A DNA stretch of 11,083 bases from an uncultured Collinsella sp. GTDB taxonomy: Bacteria; Actinomycetota; Coriobacteriia; Coriobacteriales; Coriobacteriaceae. Under the pieces are notes generated by a model. The model made no database searches and was not told the DNA's origin. It saw only the letters and a program-made list of their open reading frames with translations. Below are positions 1-7,034 of this stretch, piece after piece. The position numbers were made by a program, and so were the translations under genes. The first letter of the stretch is position 1. Each line of letters opens with the position of its first letter. The stretch lies in the NCBI GenBank assembly GCA_902470265.1, contig CABRFW010000039.1, positions 1 through 11,083 on the forward strand, written 5' to 3'.

Positions 1-1
1 C

Positions 2-376
2 ACAGCGCTCACCCTGGGCGCCGGCTTCCAAGGCGGCGAGGTCACGCCCCTGTTTGGTATCGGTGCGGCGCTCGGCGGCTGGATCGGTTGCCTCGTCGGA
101 ATCGATCCCAGCTTTCTGGCAGCGCTAGGCATGCTCGGCGTGTTCTGCGCCGGCCTTAACGTGCCTATCACCACCTGTATGATGGCCATCGACCTGTTCC
201 ACGGCACGGCAGCCGGGTTCTTTGTCATCGTGGCCTTTATCAGCTACCTAACTGCCGGACACCGCGGCGTGTACCCCGCCCAGCGCATCATCTCGCCCAA
301 GCGCCGTTCGCTTATTGTAGATGAGGGCGGTACGGTAGCGGATGCTATCGAGCGCCACAACGACCTGATAGAGTAG
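2..376 (+). CDS. ClC-family chloride channel/transporter, C-terminal fragment
   Basis: An open frame enters at the left edge and ends at TAG 374-376, so about 124 C-terminal residues are visible and the start lies outside the window. The first residues carry GGEVTPLFGIGAALGG, which matches the GxxxxPLxxIGAxxG signature of prokaryotic ClC proteins that line the anion path. It is followed by hydrophobic helices (GWIGCLVGID, then FLAALGMLGVFCAGLNVPIT and FFVIVAFISYLTAG) and a short polar tail ending in ERHNDLIE. ClC proteins move chloride or fluoride across the inner membrane as channels or as H+ antiporters; the fragment does not decide which. No CBS domains follow the membrane part. The lipid kinase gene starts 87 bases downstream on the same strand, and no terminator is visible between them, so co-transcription is possible. 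Family assignment is firm; substrate is not known. Confidence 0.85.
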   Translation, partial: TALTLGAGFQGGEVTPLFGIGAALGGWIGCLVGIDPSFLAALGMLGVFCAGLNVPITTCMMAIDLFHGTAAGFFVIVAFISYLTAGHRGVYPAQRIISPKRRSLIVDEGGTVADAIERHNDLIE

Positions 377-463
377 ACGTAAGTATTCGACGTGCAGCCA
401 CAATCGGGGTCAATTCGACCTGAGCGCGACCGCACCGTCACGTCATACGCCGGGAGTCGCCCC

Positions 464-1429
464 ATGCACGCAACTGATTTTGGCCGCACGCTCATCATCG
501 CCAACCCAGCCGCCCAGTCGGGTGCGGCGCACGAAGTTGCCGAGGGCCTGCAACGCTTTTTGGACATGACTGCACGCGCATCCCAGTTTGACTTGGTGCT
601 AACCGAGCGCATGGGACACGCCAAGGAGCTGGCCGCACAGGCCCAGGGCTATCGCACCGTTATCGCCCTTGGCGGCGACGGCGTGATTCACGAGGTCGTC
701 AACGGGCTTATGACGCAAGAGGAGGACACCCGCCCCGCTCTTGCCATCCTACCCGTGGGCTCTGGCAACGATTTTGCCCAAACGCTCGGCATCGACGATT
801 TCTCCGGTAAGGATTTTGGCGCGCTGCTCACCTGCGAGCTGCAGCGTCAGGACATCGGGCGCATTCGCTCGTGGAGCCCTGCGAGCGGCAGCGGCGAGGC
901 TACCGTTGAGTACTACGACCAGACGCTCTCGGTCGGCATCGATGCCGCCATCGGCCTGGGCACCACCGAGCTGCGCAAAAAGACGGGCCTCGCCGGCGCT
1001 CCGCTCTACACCCTATCGGGACTTGAGCAGTTTGGCCTGCGCTATCGCAACTACCCCATGACCATCAGCTTTGATGGCGCGCCCGCCGAGCGCGTGCGGG
1101 CGATCATCATGGCAATTCAGCTGGGTCCTACCTATGGCTCGGGCTATCGCATCTGCCCCGATGCCGACCCCTGCGACGGCGTACTCGACGTCTGCTACGC
1201 CTGCGGCCCCGTTCCGCGTGCGGTTGCCCTGCCTATGTTTCTTTCGGCCAAGGACGGCCACCATACCAAGTTGCCGCCGGTTCGCATGCGCCGCTGTCGC
1301 CATGCCGAGCTCACCTTTGAGGAGCCCGACTACCCCATCCAGGCCGACGGCGAGCCCGTTGTCGCCTCGCGCATCGAGGTCGACATCCTCGCCGGCGCCC
1401 TCCAAGTCTGGCGCCCCGCCCACAAGTAA
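464..1429 (+). CDS. Diacylglycerol kinase-family lipid kinase (DagK/YegS/BmrU type)
   Basis: The product is 321 residues, normal for the YegS/BmrU lipid kinase family. The N-terminal catalytic domain shows LIIANPAAQSG (about 10-20), the nucleotide-binding VIALGGDGVIHEVVNG (66-81, GGDG at 70-73) and LAILPVGSGNDFA (93-105, GSGND). The C-terminal beta-sandwich ends in VDILAGALQVWRP. Such cytoplasmic, membrane-associated enzymes phosphorylate diacylglycerol or related lipids with ATP, recycling diacylglycerol into phospholipid synthesis; the true lipid substrate cannot be read here. I chose ATG 464 because GGGAG at 452-456 lies 7 bases before it. A GTG at 392 would add 24 residues but has no ribosome binding site. 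The gene follows the ClC fragment on the same strand. Immediately after its stop is the large inverted repeat. Confidence 0.9.
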   Translation: MHATDFGRTLIIANPAAQSGAAHEVAEGLQRFLDMTARASQFDLVLTERMGHAKELAAQAQGYRTVIALGGDGVIHEVVNGLMTQEEDTRPALAILPVGSGNDFAQTLGIDDFSGKDFGALLTCELQRQDIGRIRSWSPASGSGEATVEYYDQTLSVGIDAAIGLGTTELRKKTGLAGAPLYTLSGLEQFGLRYRNYPMTISFDGAPAERVRAIIMAIQLGPTYGSGYRICPDADPCDGVLDVCYACGPVPRAVALPMFLSAKDGHHTKLPPVRMRRCRHAELTFEEPDYPIQADGEPVVASRIEVDILAGALQVWRPAHK

Positions 1430-1433
1430 GGCC

Positions 1434-1539
1434 CGTGGGACAAAATAATCAGTAGTGTTTGTCCCAGGGTCGATGACGTTAACGAGCTGGATGCCGTTAT
1501 CACACCTGGGACAAACACTACTGATTATTTTGTCCCACG
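1434..1539. repeat. 35-bp perfect inverted repeat with nested palindromic arms (MITE/REP-like)
   Basis: The left arm 1434-1468 and right arm 1505-1539 are exact reverse complements over 35 bases, separated by 36 bases. Each arm is itself an inverted repeat: TGGGACAAA and TTTGTCCCA (9 bp) flank 13 bases. The DNA or RNA could therefore fold either as one 35-bp hairpin or as two smaller ones. It occupies the whole gap between the convergent ends of the lipid kinase and the ArfB-like gene, where it could act as a bidirectional terminator, although no T-run follows either outer end. A mobile, dispersed element is the other reading; no target duplication is visible. Confidence 0.85.
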
Positions 1540-1552
1540 CCCCATCGTTCAG

Positions 1553-1933
1553 CTACTCATCCCCGCTCGGCTTGCGGCGGTTGGCCTTTTTGATGGCGTT
1601 GAAGTGCTTGTCGTTGAGTCTGCGCTGGCGCGAGCGCTGGGGCACCTTGGTCTTTACGCGTCGGCGCGGTGGACGCCCGCGACGCTCAAGCTCAGCGCGC
1701 AGCTTACGCAGGCAGCTCGCGCGATTCTGAAACTGGCTGCGGCTCTCACGCGCCGTCACGACAATCCCCGAAGGGATATGTTTCATGCGTACCGCCGAGT
1801 CCGTCGTGTTCACGCCCTGTCCGCCCGGACCCGTCGCGCGAAACACCTGCACCTCGCAATCGCGCGCCAACTCCTCGACCGACATCTCGGCATAGCGCGC
1901 ATACTCGCGCCATTCCATCTTGTTCTCATCCAT
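1553..1933 (-). CDS. Small GGQ-domain release-factor-like protein (ArfB/YaeJ-like peptidyl-tRNA hydrolase)
   Basis: The product is 126 residues. It has a class I release-factor catalytic core: FRATGPGGQGVNTTDSAVRM (31-50) with GGQ at 37-39, followed by HIPSGIVVTARESRSQ. It lacks the codon-recognition domains of RF1/RF2. The C-terminal 40 residues are strongly basic and predicted extended (PPRRRVKTKVPQRSRQRR), like the tail that ArfB/YaeJ threads into the empty mRNA channel of stalled ribosomes. In ArfB the GGQ loop then hydrolyses the peptidyl-tRNA. The role here is inferred from the family; PrfH or another GGQ paralogue is the alternative. ATG 1933 was chosen because GGGGAGGTG (1939-1947) ends 5 bases before it. 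The frame stays open to 1999 but would run backwards through the upstream terminator. It lies downstream of xpt on the same strand, with a terminator in the 83-base gap. Confidence 0.85.
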   Translation of the reverse strand: MDENKMEWREYARYAEMSVEELARDCEVQVFRATGPGGQGVNTTDSAVRMKHIPSGIVVTARESRSQFQNRASCLRKLRAELERRGRPPRRRVKTKVPQRSRQRRLNDKHFNAIKKANRRKPSGDE

Positions 1934-1953
1934 ATCAACACCTCCCCTCATAC

Positions 1954-1989
1954 AAAAAATGTGACAAAGGGACAGTCCCTTTGTCACAT
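1954..1989 (-). terminator. Rho-independent terminator after xpt, abutting the next SD
   Basis: A 31-base palindrome (1959-1989) has 15-bp perfect arms, ATGTGACAAAGGGAC and its complement, around a single base (1974). On the minus strand it is followed directly by six T (plus-strand A at 1954-1959). It begins 27 bases after the xpt stop codon, so it fits a terminator for xpt. The T-run ends only 6 bases before the SD of the ArfB-like gene. On the plus strand there is no T-run. The perfect symmetry also fits a dispersed palindrome recruited as terminator. Confidence 0.8.
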
Positions 1990-2016
1990 CGCATACCAAT
2001 CGCTTGTGTTGCGCGC

Positions 2017-2595
2017 TTAGGCGAAGGTGATCTCGCCGTTCTCGCAGTCCATATCGGCGATACGGGCCAAGCTCTCAACGCGGAAGCCGCGCTTACGGAG
2101 CTTATCGCCGCCGCCCTGGAAGCCCTTCTCAACGGCGATGCCAATGCCGGCAACTTCGGCGCCCGCAGCCTCGCAGATCTTGATGAGACCCTCAAGCGCG
2201 CAGCCGTTGGCCAGGAAGTCGTCGATAATCAGGACCTTATCGCCCTCGGACAGAAAGCGCTTGCCGACAATGACCGGGTACTCCTTCTGCTTGGTAAAGG
2301 AATAGATGGTCGTGGCATACTGCTCGCCGTCGAGGTTGATGGACTGTGCCTTCTTGGCAAAGACCACCGGCACGCCGCCAAAATGCTGGGCTGCAATGCA
2401 GGCCATACCAATGCCCGAAGCCTCGATCGTCAGGATCTTGTTGATCTCGACACCCTCGAACAGACGGGCCCACTCGGCACCCATGTGGTCGAACAGCTCA
2501 ACGTCGCACTGGTGGTTGAGGAAGGCATCAACCTTAAGGACGTTACCGGCCTTTACGATGCCGTCATGGCGAATACGATCCTCAAGCTCCTGCAT
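2017..2595 (-). CDS. xpt: Xanthine phosphoribosyltransferase
   Basis: The product is 192 residues, the usual Xpt length. Xpt converts xanthine and PRPP to XMP in purine salvage in the cytoplasm. The sequence follows Bacillus Xpt throughout: NVLKVDAFLNHQ near residue 18, ILTIEASGIG (54-63), GVPVVFAKK (74-82), YSFTKQ (98-103), and the PRPP-binding loop VLIIDDFLANG (121-131) with the paired acidic residues. It ends in RVESLARI. ATG 2595 has AGAAGGGG (about 2602-2609) upstream. I looked for the purine riboswitch that often precedes xpt and saw no match; a single CGAACAACGTTTATT stretch in the leader vaguely resembles a PurR box. A small hairpin (CGCGG/CCGCG) lies just before the SD. It is flanked by the MFS gene upstream, with 160 bases between, and the ArfB-like gene downstream, all on the minus strand. 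Confidence 0.95.
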   Translation of the reverse strand: MQELEDRIRHDGIVKAGNVLKVDAFLNHQCDVELFDHMGAEWARLFEGVEINKILTIEASGIGMACIAAQHFGGVPVVFAKKAQSINLDGEQYATTIYSFTKQKEYPVIVGKRFLSEGDKVLIIDDFLANGCALEGLIKICEAAGAEVAGIGIAVEKGFQGGGDKLRKRGFRVESLARIADMDCENGEITFA

Positions 2596-2650
2596 GGCGC
2601 AACCCCTTCTCGCGGCAACGATACCGCGCGATTAATAAACGTTGTTCGAT

Positions 2651-2659
2651 AGTCTACCA
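2651..2659 (-). promoter_or_regulatory. Possible extended -10 promoter for xpt
   Basis: On the minus strand the bases read TGGTAGACT, fitting an extended -10 (TGnTAnnnT), 56 bases before the xpt start. There is no recognisable -35 at 16-18 bases. A second -10-like TATAGT lies at 2696-2701, also without a -35. This is suggestive only. Confidence 0.25.
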
Positions 2660-2755
2660 CGGACCTACCCCCGCCCGCCCCACAAGCCGCATCGCACTAT
2701 AAAGCTGCAAGACCAGTAGATAGGCCCGATTCGTGGCAGACAGCCTCCCAACACG

Positions 2756-4060
2756 CTAATGCCGGGTGCGCGTCCTCACCAAACGTACCAATGTGAGCGC
2801 AAAGCCCACGGTAGCAACGGCCATCAGCACGTAGAATACCAAACGGAAGCCAAAGAGGAACACGTCCGGACGACCCGCCACATAGCTCGTGACCGTCTTG
2901 CCCATCGCCGCGCTCGTCTGTCCATACAGGATGCGCGACGCCGCCGTAATACCCAGCGCTATGCCCGCATAGCGCGCCAAGCTGCTCAAGCTGCCCGCAA
3001 AGCCAAGCGCCTCACGCGGAGCCGAACCCATATACAGCGAATTATTGGGACTCTGGAAGATCGACGTGCCGCACGACATAAACGCGACGCAGCACACAAT
3101 CATCAAGATGGAAGAGTGCTCGTCAAGCGTGCTCACCGCAAAGAGACCGCACACGTACACGCCCAGGCCAACGGCCGTGGGCGCTTCACAACCAACACGG
3201 TCGGACACCGAGCCCGAAAGCGGGCCCACAAAGGCATTCACGACCGGCATCGCCAAAAACAACAGGCCGGAGATATCGGAGCTAAAGCCGTGGGCATCCT
3301 GAAAGTAGAACGGCAGCACAAACTCGGAGGCACCGATACCCACGAACACGATAAGCATGCAAGCCAGGTTAATCGTGAAAGCCGAGCTCGCAAAGCAGCG
3401 ACGCGCCGCCTCTGTCAACGGCATAGGGCGTTCGCCAGCCTCCGGCTTCACATGCGGCAGCGTATAGAGTCCCACGATAAACGAGATTACGCCAATGGGC
3501 AGATTGATAAGGAAGATGCTCTCCCAGGGAAAGCTCGCCACCAGCACGCCGCCGAGCACGGGGCCGCACATCATGCCAAGAGCCACAAAGGTCGCCAGAA
3601 TGCCCATGGCACGGCCGCGCTCACGCGCCGGAAACGACTCGGTGATGATGCCCATATTGTTGGCCATCGCGGCGGCACAGCCAATGCCCTGCACGAAACG
3701 CGCCAAGATAAGCACCTCGAGCGAAGCCGAAAGCCCGCAAAGCAACGAGCCACCCGTAAAGACGATTACACCAAGCTGGAACACATTCACCTTGCCGCGC
3801 ACATCGCCCAAGCGGCCAAACGGCAGCATGACGACGCACGTCGCTAGCAGATACACCGAGCTCACGAGCTGAATGCGGTCGAGACCCACCCCCAGCTCCT
3901 TTTGCATCACTGGGAGCGCCACCGTCACGATGCTCGCATCCAGACACGCCATAAAGGTCATGACGAGCACGGTGAACAGAATCGCCCATTTATTCTTACC
4001 GTGGGTGTCGCCCTCTAGGGCAATGTGTTCGCGGCGCAGCTGCTCGGCAGTTTTCTCCAT
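2756..4060 (-). CDS. MFS transporter, DHA2-like drug/multidrug exporter
   Basis: The 434-residue product is strongly hydrophobic with at least 12 membrane segments after a polar N-terminus of about 25 residues. Major facilitator signatures are clear: LDASIVTVALP at 40-50 (typical of the 14-helix DHA2 group in helix 1), motif A GRLGDVRGK at 82-90 between helices 2 and 3, and antiporter motif C GMMCGPVLGGVL at 162-173, followed by WESIFLINLPIG. These proteins use the proton gradient to export drugs or metabolites; no substrate can be named. It is slightly short for DHA2, so one or two helices may be missing. ATG 4060 is preceded by AAAGGA at 4066-4071; an in-frame ATG at 4087 lies inside the upstream terminator and is unlikely. 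metY lies upstream on the same strand, separated by a terminator, so this gene probably depends on read-through or on a promoter upstream of the hairpin. Confidence 0.9.
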   Translation of the reverse strand: MEKTAEQLRREHIALEGDTHGKNKWAILFTVLVMTFMACLDASIVTVALPVMQKELGVGLDRIQLVSSVYLLATCVVMLPFGRLGDVRGKVNVFQLGVIVFTGGSLLCGLSASLEVLILARFVQGIGCAAAMANNMGIITESFPARERGRAMGILATFVALGMMCGPVLGGVLVASFPWESIFLINLPIGVISFIVGLYTLPHVKPEAGERPMPLTEAARRCFASSAFTINLACMLIVFVGIGASEFVLPFYFQDAHGFSSDISGLLFLAMPVVNAFVGPLSGSVSDRVGCEAPTAVGLGVYVCGLFAVSTLDEHSSILMIVCCVAFMSCGTSIFQSPNNSLYMGSAPREALGFAGSLSSLARYAGIALGITAASRILYGQTSAAMGKTVTSYVAGRPDVFLFGFRLVFYVLMAVATVGFALTLVRLVRTRTRH

Positions 4061-4085
4061 GTATATCCTTTCTATCGTGCAACGC

Positions 4086-4132
4086 AAAAACGGGACCCCA
4101 ATCGCCTACAAACGGACACGATCGGGGTCCCG
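4086..4132 (-). terminator. Rho-independent terminator between metY and the MFS gene
   Basis: Arms 4119-4132 and 4091-4104 form a 14-bp stem on the minus-strand RNA. It has one G-U pair that becomes an A-C mismatch on the plus strand, so it is built for minus-strand transcripts. The loop is 14 bases and five U follow (plus-strand A at 4086-4090). It lies 70 bases after the metY stop and its T-run ends 26 bases before the MFS start codon. It may be a plain metY terminator or an attenuator in the MFS leader. Confidence 0.85.
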
Positions 4133-4201
4133 CCTACGGAATCGGAACTATGAGGACGTCGTCAGCCGAAAAGCCGTCCCACGCCCCGCACGCACGCTAG
4201 C

Positions 4202-5485
4202 CTAGCACTGCTCGAGCGCCTGCTCAAGGTCGGCAATCAGATCGGCCGTGTCCTCAAGGCCGCACGACAGGCGCACCATGTCGGCGGAGATGCCGCAGGC
4301 GATGAGCTCCTCGTCGTTCATCTGGCGATGGGTGGCGTTTGCCGGGTGCAGGCAGCAGGTGCGGGCATCGGCCACGTGCGTGGCAATCTGGGCGAGCTTA
4401 AGACTCTTCATAAAGGTCTCGGCCGCCGCACGACCACCGGTAAAGCCAAAGCTCACGACGCCGCAGGTACCGTTGGGCATGTACTTCTGAGCCATGTCGT
4501 AGTACTTGTCGCCCTCCAGGCCCGGATAGCTCACGAAGCGCACTTTGGGGTGGCCCTGAAGGAACTTGGCGACCGCCAGACCGTTCTCGCAATGGCGCGG
4601 CATACGCACGTGCAGGCTCTCGAGCGAGCTGTTCAGGAAGAACGCCGCTTGCGGGTTCTGCATGGGGCCGAGGTCGCGCATGAGCTGCGCGGTAGCCTTG
4701 GTAATAAAGGCGCCCTCGCGGCCGAACTTCTCGGCATACGTCACGCCGTGGTAGCTCTCGTCGGGCGTGGTGAGACCCGGGAACTTGTCCGCATGGGCCA
4801 TCCAGTCAAACTGACCGTGATCGACGATGACGCCGCCCAGGTAGGCCGCGTGACCATCCATGTACTTGGTGGTGGAATGCGTGACGATGTCGGCGCCCCA
4901 CTCAAAGGGACGGCACATCACGGGCGTCGGGAAGGTGTTGTCGACCATCAGCGGCACGCCGTGGTCGTGCGCGGCCTTGGCAAAGCGCTCAATATCGAGC
5001 ACGGCAAGCGCGGGGTTGGCGATGGTCTCGCCAAAGACGAGCTTGGTGTTGGGCTGGAAAGCGGCCTCCAGCTCCTCATCGGTGCAGTCGGGTGCGACGA
5101 ACGTGCAGGTCAGGCCCATGCGGCCCATAGTGTGAGCCAGCAGGTTGTAGGTGCCGCCATAGATGGCAGAGCTCGCGACCACATGATCGCCGGCACCGGC
5201 CACGTTAAAGATCGCGAGGAAGTTCGCAGCCATGCCCGAGCTCGTGAGCATCGCAGCGGTGCCGCCCTCCATCTCGCAGATCTTGGCAGCAACCAAATCG
5301 CACGTGGGGTTCTGCAGACGGCTGTAGAAATAGCCCGACTCCTCCAGGTCAAACAGCTTGCCCATGTGCTCGGACGTGTCGTACTTCCACGTGGTTGACT
5401 GGTAGATGGGCACCTGGCGCGGCTCGGCATCTCCCGGGTGATAGCCGCCCTGAACACATGTGGTACCGATAGTCTGCTCGCTCAT
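4202..5485 (-). CDS. metY: O-acetylhomoserine sulfhydrylase (homocysteine synthase), PLP-dependent
   Basis: The 427-residue product is a full-length Cys/Met-metabolism PLP enzyme of the MetY group. It begins with the family opening TTCVQGGYHPGD and VPIYQSTTWKY. It has YFYSRLQNPTCD (52-63) for phosphate contact across the dimer, SSGMAAN near 82, VDNTFPTP (181-188, D182 for the PLP nitrogen) and HSTTKYMDGHA (203-213), whose K207 should carry the PLP. The 425-430 residue length and the KYMDGHA form favour O-acetylhomoserine sulfhydrylase over cystathionine synthase or lyase, which are about 380-400. It would make homocysteine from O-acetylhomoserine and sulfide for methionine synthesis in the cytoplasm. 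ATG 5485 has AAGGGAG upstream. The upstream region (5486-5714) is shared with the divergent cysteine-rich gene; no SAM riboswitch or T-box is recognisable. A terminator follows at 4132-4086. Confidence 0.9.
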   Translation of the reverse strand: MSEQTIGTTCVQGGYHPGDAEPRQVPIYQSTTWKYDTSEHMGKLFDLEESGYFYSRLQNPTCDLVAAKICEMEGGTAAMLTSSGMAANFLAIFNVAGAGDHVVASSAIYGGTYNLLAHTMGRMGLTCTFVAPDCTDEELEAAFQPNTKLVFGETIANPALAVLDIERFAKAAHDHGVPLMVDNTFPTPVMCRPFEWGADIVTHSTTKYMDGHAAYLGGVIVDHGQFDWMAHADKFPGLTTPDESYHGVTYAEKFGREGAFITKATAQLMRDLGPMQNPQAAFFLNSSLESLHVRMPRHCENGLAVAKFLQGHPKVRFVSYPGLEGDKYYDMAQKYMPNGTCGVVSFGFTGGRAAAETFMKSLKLAQIATHVADARTCCLHPANATHRQMNDEELIACGISADMVRLSCGLEDTADLIADLEQALEQC

Positions 5486-5714
5486 ATCTTGCTCCCTTGC
5501 CTGGGTTACGTTTTATTCGGTTCACGATACCGCTACCCTGCACCCCTCTCAACCCATCCCAAAGGTAGGTTATGGGACTAATTAATCAAGGGTTTTATCT
5601 CAAGCCTTGGGCATTTGCTCGATAGATAAAAATGAGGCATAGATGGAGCTCTCGATGATTACATGCACCGTCACGGGTACCATAGGCGGGGACACCGTGA
5701 CCAAGGAGACAACG

Positions 5715-6161
5715 ATGAAGCAAATCGATACGGCCCAGCTCGACATCAACGCCTGTCAGGCTCAGGCTGCCGAATACCACGCCCGCGGCTTTAACTGCGC
5801 CCAGGCCGTCGCCTGCACCCTCGCGCCTGCCGTCGGACTCGACCCCCAGATCGCCTTTGCCCTCACCGAGGGCTTTGGCGCCGGCATGGGCGGCATGACC
5901 GAAACCTGCGGCGCCATCTCGGGCGCCGTGGCCATCATGGGCTTCGTGATGAGCGACGGCATGGAAAACCCCAAGACCAAGGGCCAGACCTACAAGCTGT
6001 CGCGCGAAATCGCCAAGCGTTTTGGCGAGAAGAACACGACGACCGTCTGCGGCACGCTCAAGGGCATCGGATCGGATAAGGGTCCGCTCCGCAGCTGCCC
6101 CGGTTGCATCGACGATGCCATCGAGATCGCCTGCGATGTGCTAAAGCAGCTCGCCGAGTAG
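5715..6161 (+). CDS. C_GCAxxG_C_C family putative redox-active protein
   Basis: The 148-residue product matches the C_GCAxxG_C_C family. FNCAQAV supplies C28, the core TETCGAISGAVAIMG supplies C65, followed by C112 (TVCGTL) and the late CPGC pair (C128 and C131). Many members occur in anaerobes and may bind a metal or iron-sulfur centre or carry redox-active disulfides; the biochemical role is not established. The early glycine-rich stretch GFGAGMGG precedes the core cysteine as usual. ATG 5715 has AAGGAG at 5703-5708, an ideal SD with a 6-base gap. The frame extends to ATG 5643 and 5655 without comparable sites. The gene is divergent from metY, suggesting but not proving a link to sulfur or redox metabolism, and converges on the yigZ gene with a hairpin between. 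No clear promoter was found. Confidence 0.85.
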   Translation: MKQIDTAQLDINACQAQAAEYHARGFNCAQAVACTLAPAVGLDPQIAFALTEGFGAGMGGMTETCGAISGAVAIMGFVMSDGMENPKTKGQTYKLSREIAKRFGEKNTTTVCGTLKGIGSDKGPLRSCPGCIDDAIEIACDVLKQLAE

Positions 6162-6173
6162 ACGGCATCAACA

Positions 6174-6225
6174 TAAAACGACGGCCGGCGCGCTTGGGAT
6201 CCATCCAAAAGCACGCCGGCCGTCG
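6174..6225 (-). terminator. Terminator hairpin between convergent genes
   Basis: Arms 6179-6190 and 6214-6225 (CGACGGCCGGCG and complement) make a 12-bp GC-rich stem, extended by a 4-bp inner stem (6192-6195 with 6209-6212). On the minus strand TTTTATGT follows (plus AAAA 6175-6178), so it terminates the yigZ gene, which stops 4 bases upstream of the stem. On the plus strand there is no T-run, but the stem may still help end the transcript of the C_GCAxxG gene, whose stop is 17 bases before it. Confidence 0.8.
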
Positions 6226-6228
6226 CCG

Positions 6229-6864
6229 TCAGAACTCGGCAAATTCGGGAGCGCCGACCTCGATCTCCTCGCGTCCCGCCATAAGCTCGCGCATCTTGGC
6301 GCAAAATGGCTCCTGCTCCCCCGCCTTAAACACCAAGTGAAGTGTAACGGTATCCGCGTAATCGGTATCCGAAACCTTGGCACCCGAATCCTGCGCCAAG
6401 CGAAGCACCTGCTCATACTGTGGATAGGCCACATACACGTCAACCGGCACGACGCTTGTCATCTCGACGATCTGCCCGGCCTCCTGAGCCGCGGCCACCG
6501 CCGCCTGCGTCGCCGCGGTATAGGCGCGCACCAAGCCACCAGGCCCCAACAGCGTGCCACCAAAATAGCGCGTCACTACGCAGCAAACATTTTTGAGCCC
6601 CGCGCCGCGCAACACCTCAAGCGTCGGCATACCGCTCGTGCGGCTCGGCTCACCATCATCGCTCTGGCGCTCGCGTCCATCGACCAAAATCCACGCGGGA
6701 ACATTGTGTCGAGCGTCGTAATGACGCTTGCGAACCATCTCGATAAAGGCATTCGCCTCATCCTCGGACTCAATATGGACCAGCTGGGCAATAAACCGGC
6801 TCTTGCGGTCCACAAACTCGCCCGAAGCCTCAATATTCGATTGCAAAGTAAAATAGCTGTCCAA
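6229..6864 (-). CDS. yigZ: YigZ/IMPACT family protein
   Basis: The product is about 211 residues, the usual length for the YigZ (UPF0029/IMPACT) family. Diagnostic stretches are KSRFIAQL near residue 22, DDGEPSRTSGMPTLEVL (69-85) and VTRYFGGTLLGPGGLVRAY (97-115). The C-terminal half is the ferredoxin-like UPF0029 C domain. Eukaryotic IMPACT modulates Gcn2; the function of bacterial YigZ is not established. There is no ATG before residue 44, well inside the conserved core, so the start must be TTG. Two adjacent TTG codons occur at 6867 and 6864; GAGGGG (6870-6875) is 2 bases from the first and 5 from the second, so 6864 is preferred. The gene stands alone between the convergent cysteine-rich gene and a 350-base non-coding stretch. 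Confidence 0.88.
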   Translation of the reverse strand: MDSYFTLQSNIEASGEFVDRKSRFIAQLVHIESEDEANAFIEMVRKRHYDARHNVPAWILVDGRERQSDDGEPSRTSGMPTLEVLRGAGLKNVCCVVTRYFGGTLLGPGGLVRAYTAATQAAVAAAQEAGQIVEMTSVVPVDVYVAYPQYEQVLRLAQDSGAKVSDTDYADTVTLHLVFKAGEQEPFCAKMRELMAGREEIEVGAPEFAEF

Positions 6865-7034
6865 CAAAGCCCCTCAACAACAAGCAAAGCAACAAACAGC
6901 CTCAATAATACGGCAAAGACCGTACCGATAACCCCAGTAAATAGAACGGCAACGCCAATGACCAGGCAAAAACAGTGAGACGTCAAGGATGACGGCGCCG
7001 ATGAATCCGTCAACGAAAGCGAGAACCCGTCAGC

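Noticed and set aside
1330..1730. Two opposite-strand frames sharing similar peptides (MFVPG and LGQTLLIILSH)
   Set aside because: The similarity only reflects the 35-bp inverted repeat read on each strand.
2596..2755. Purine riboswitch upstream of xpt
   Set aside because: Looked for because xpt often has one; the conserved loop sequences and terminal stem are not there.
2759..3847. 362-codon + strand open frame opposite the MFS gene
   Set aside because: Its composition is dominated by R, H, A, T and Q, the typical complement of hydrophobic membrane-protein codons.
4328..5398. 356-codon + strand open frame opposite metY
   Set aside because: Antisense shadow of metY; no recognisable family and no ribosome binding site.
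5486..5600. SAM riboswitch or T-box before metY
   Set aside because: Only short pairings (TGGGTT with AACCCA, CGGT with ACCG) were found. None of the conserved SAM-I, SAM-II or SAM-IV cores or the T-box sequence is present.
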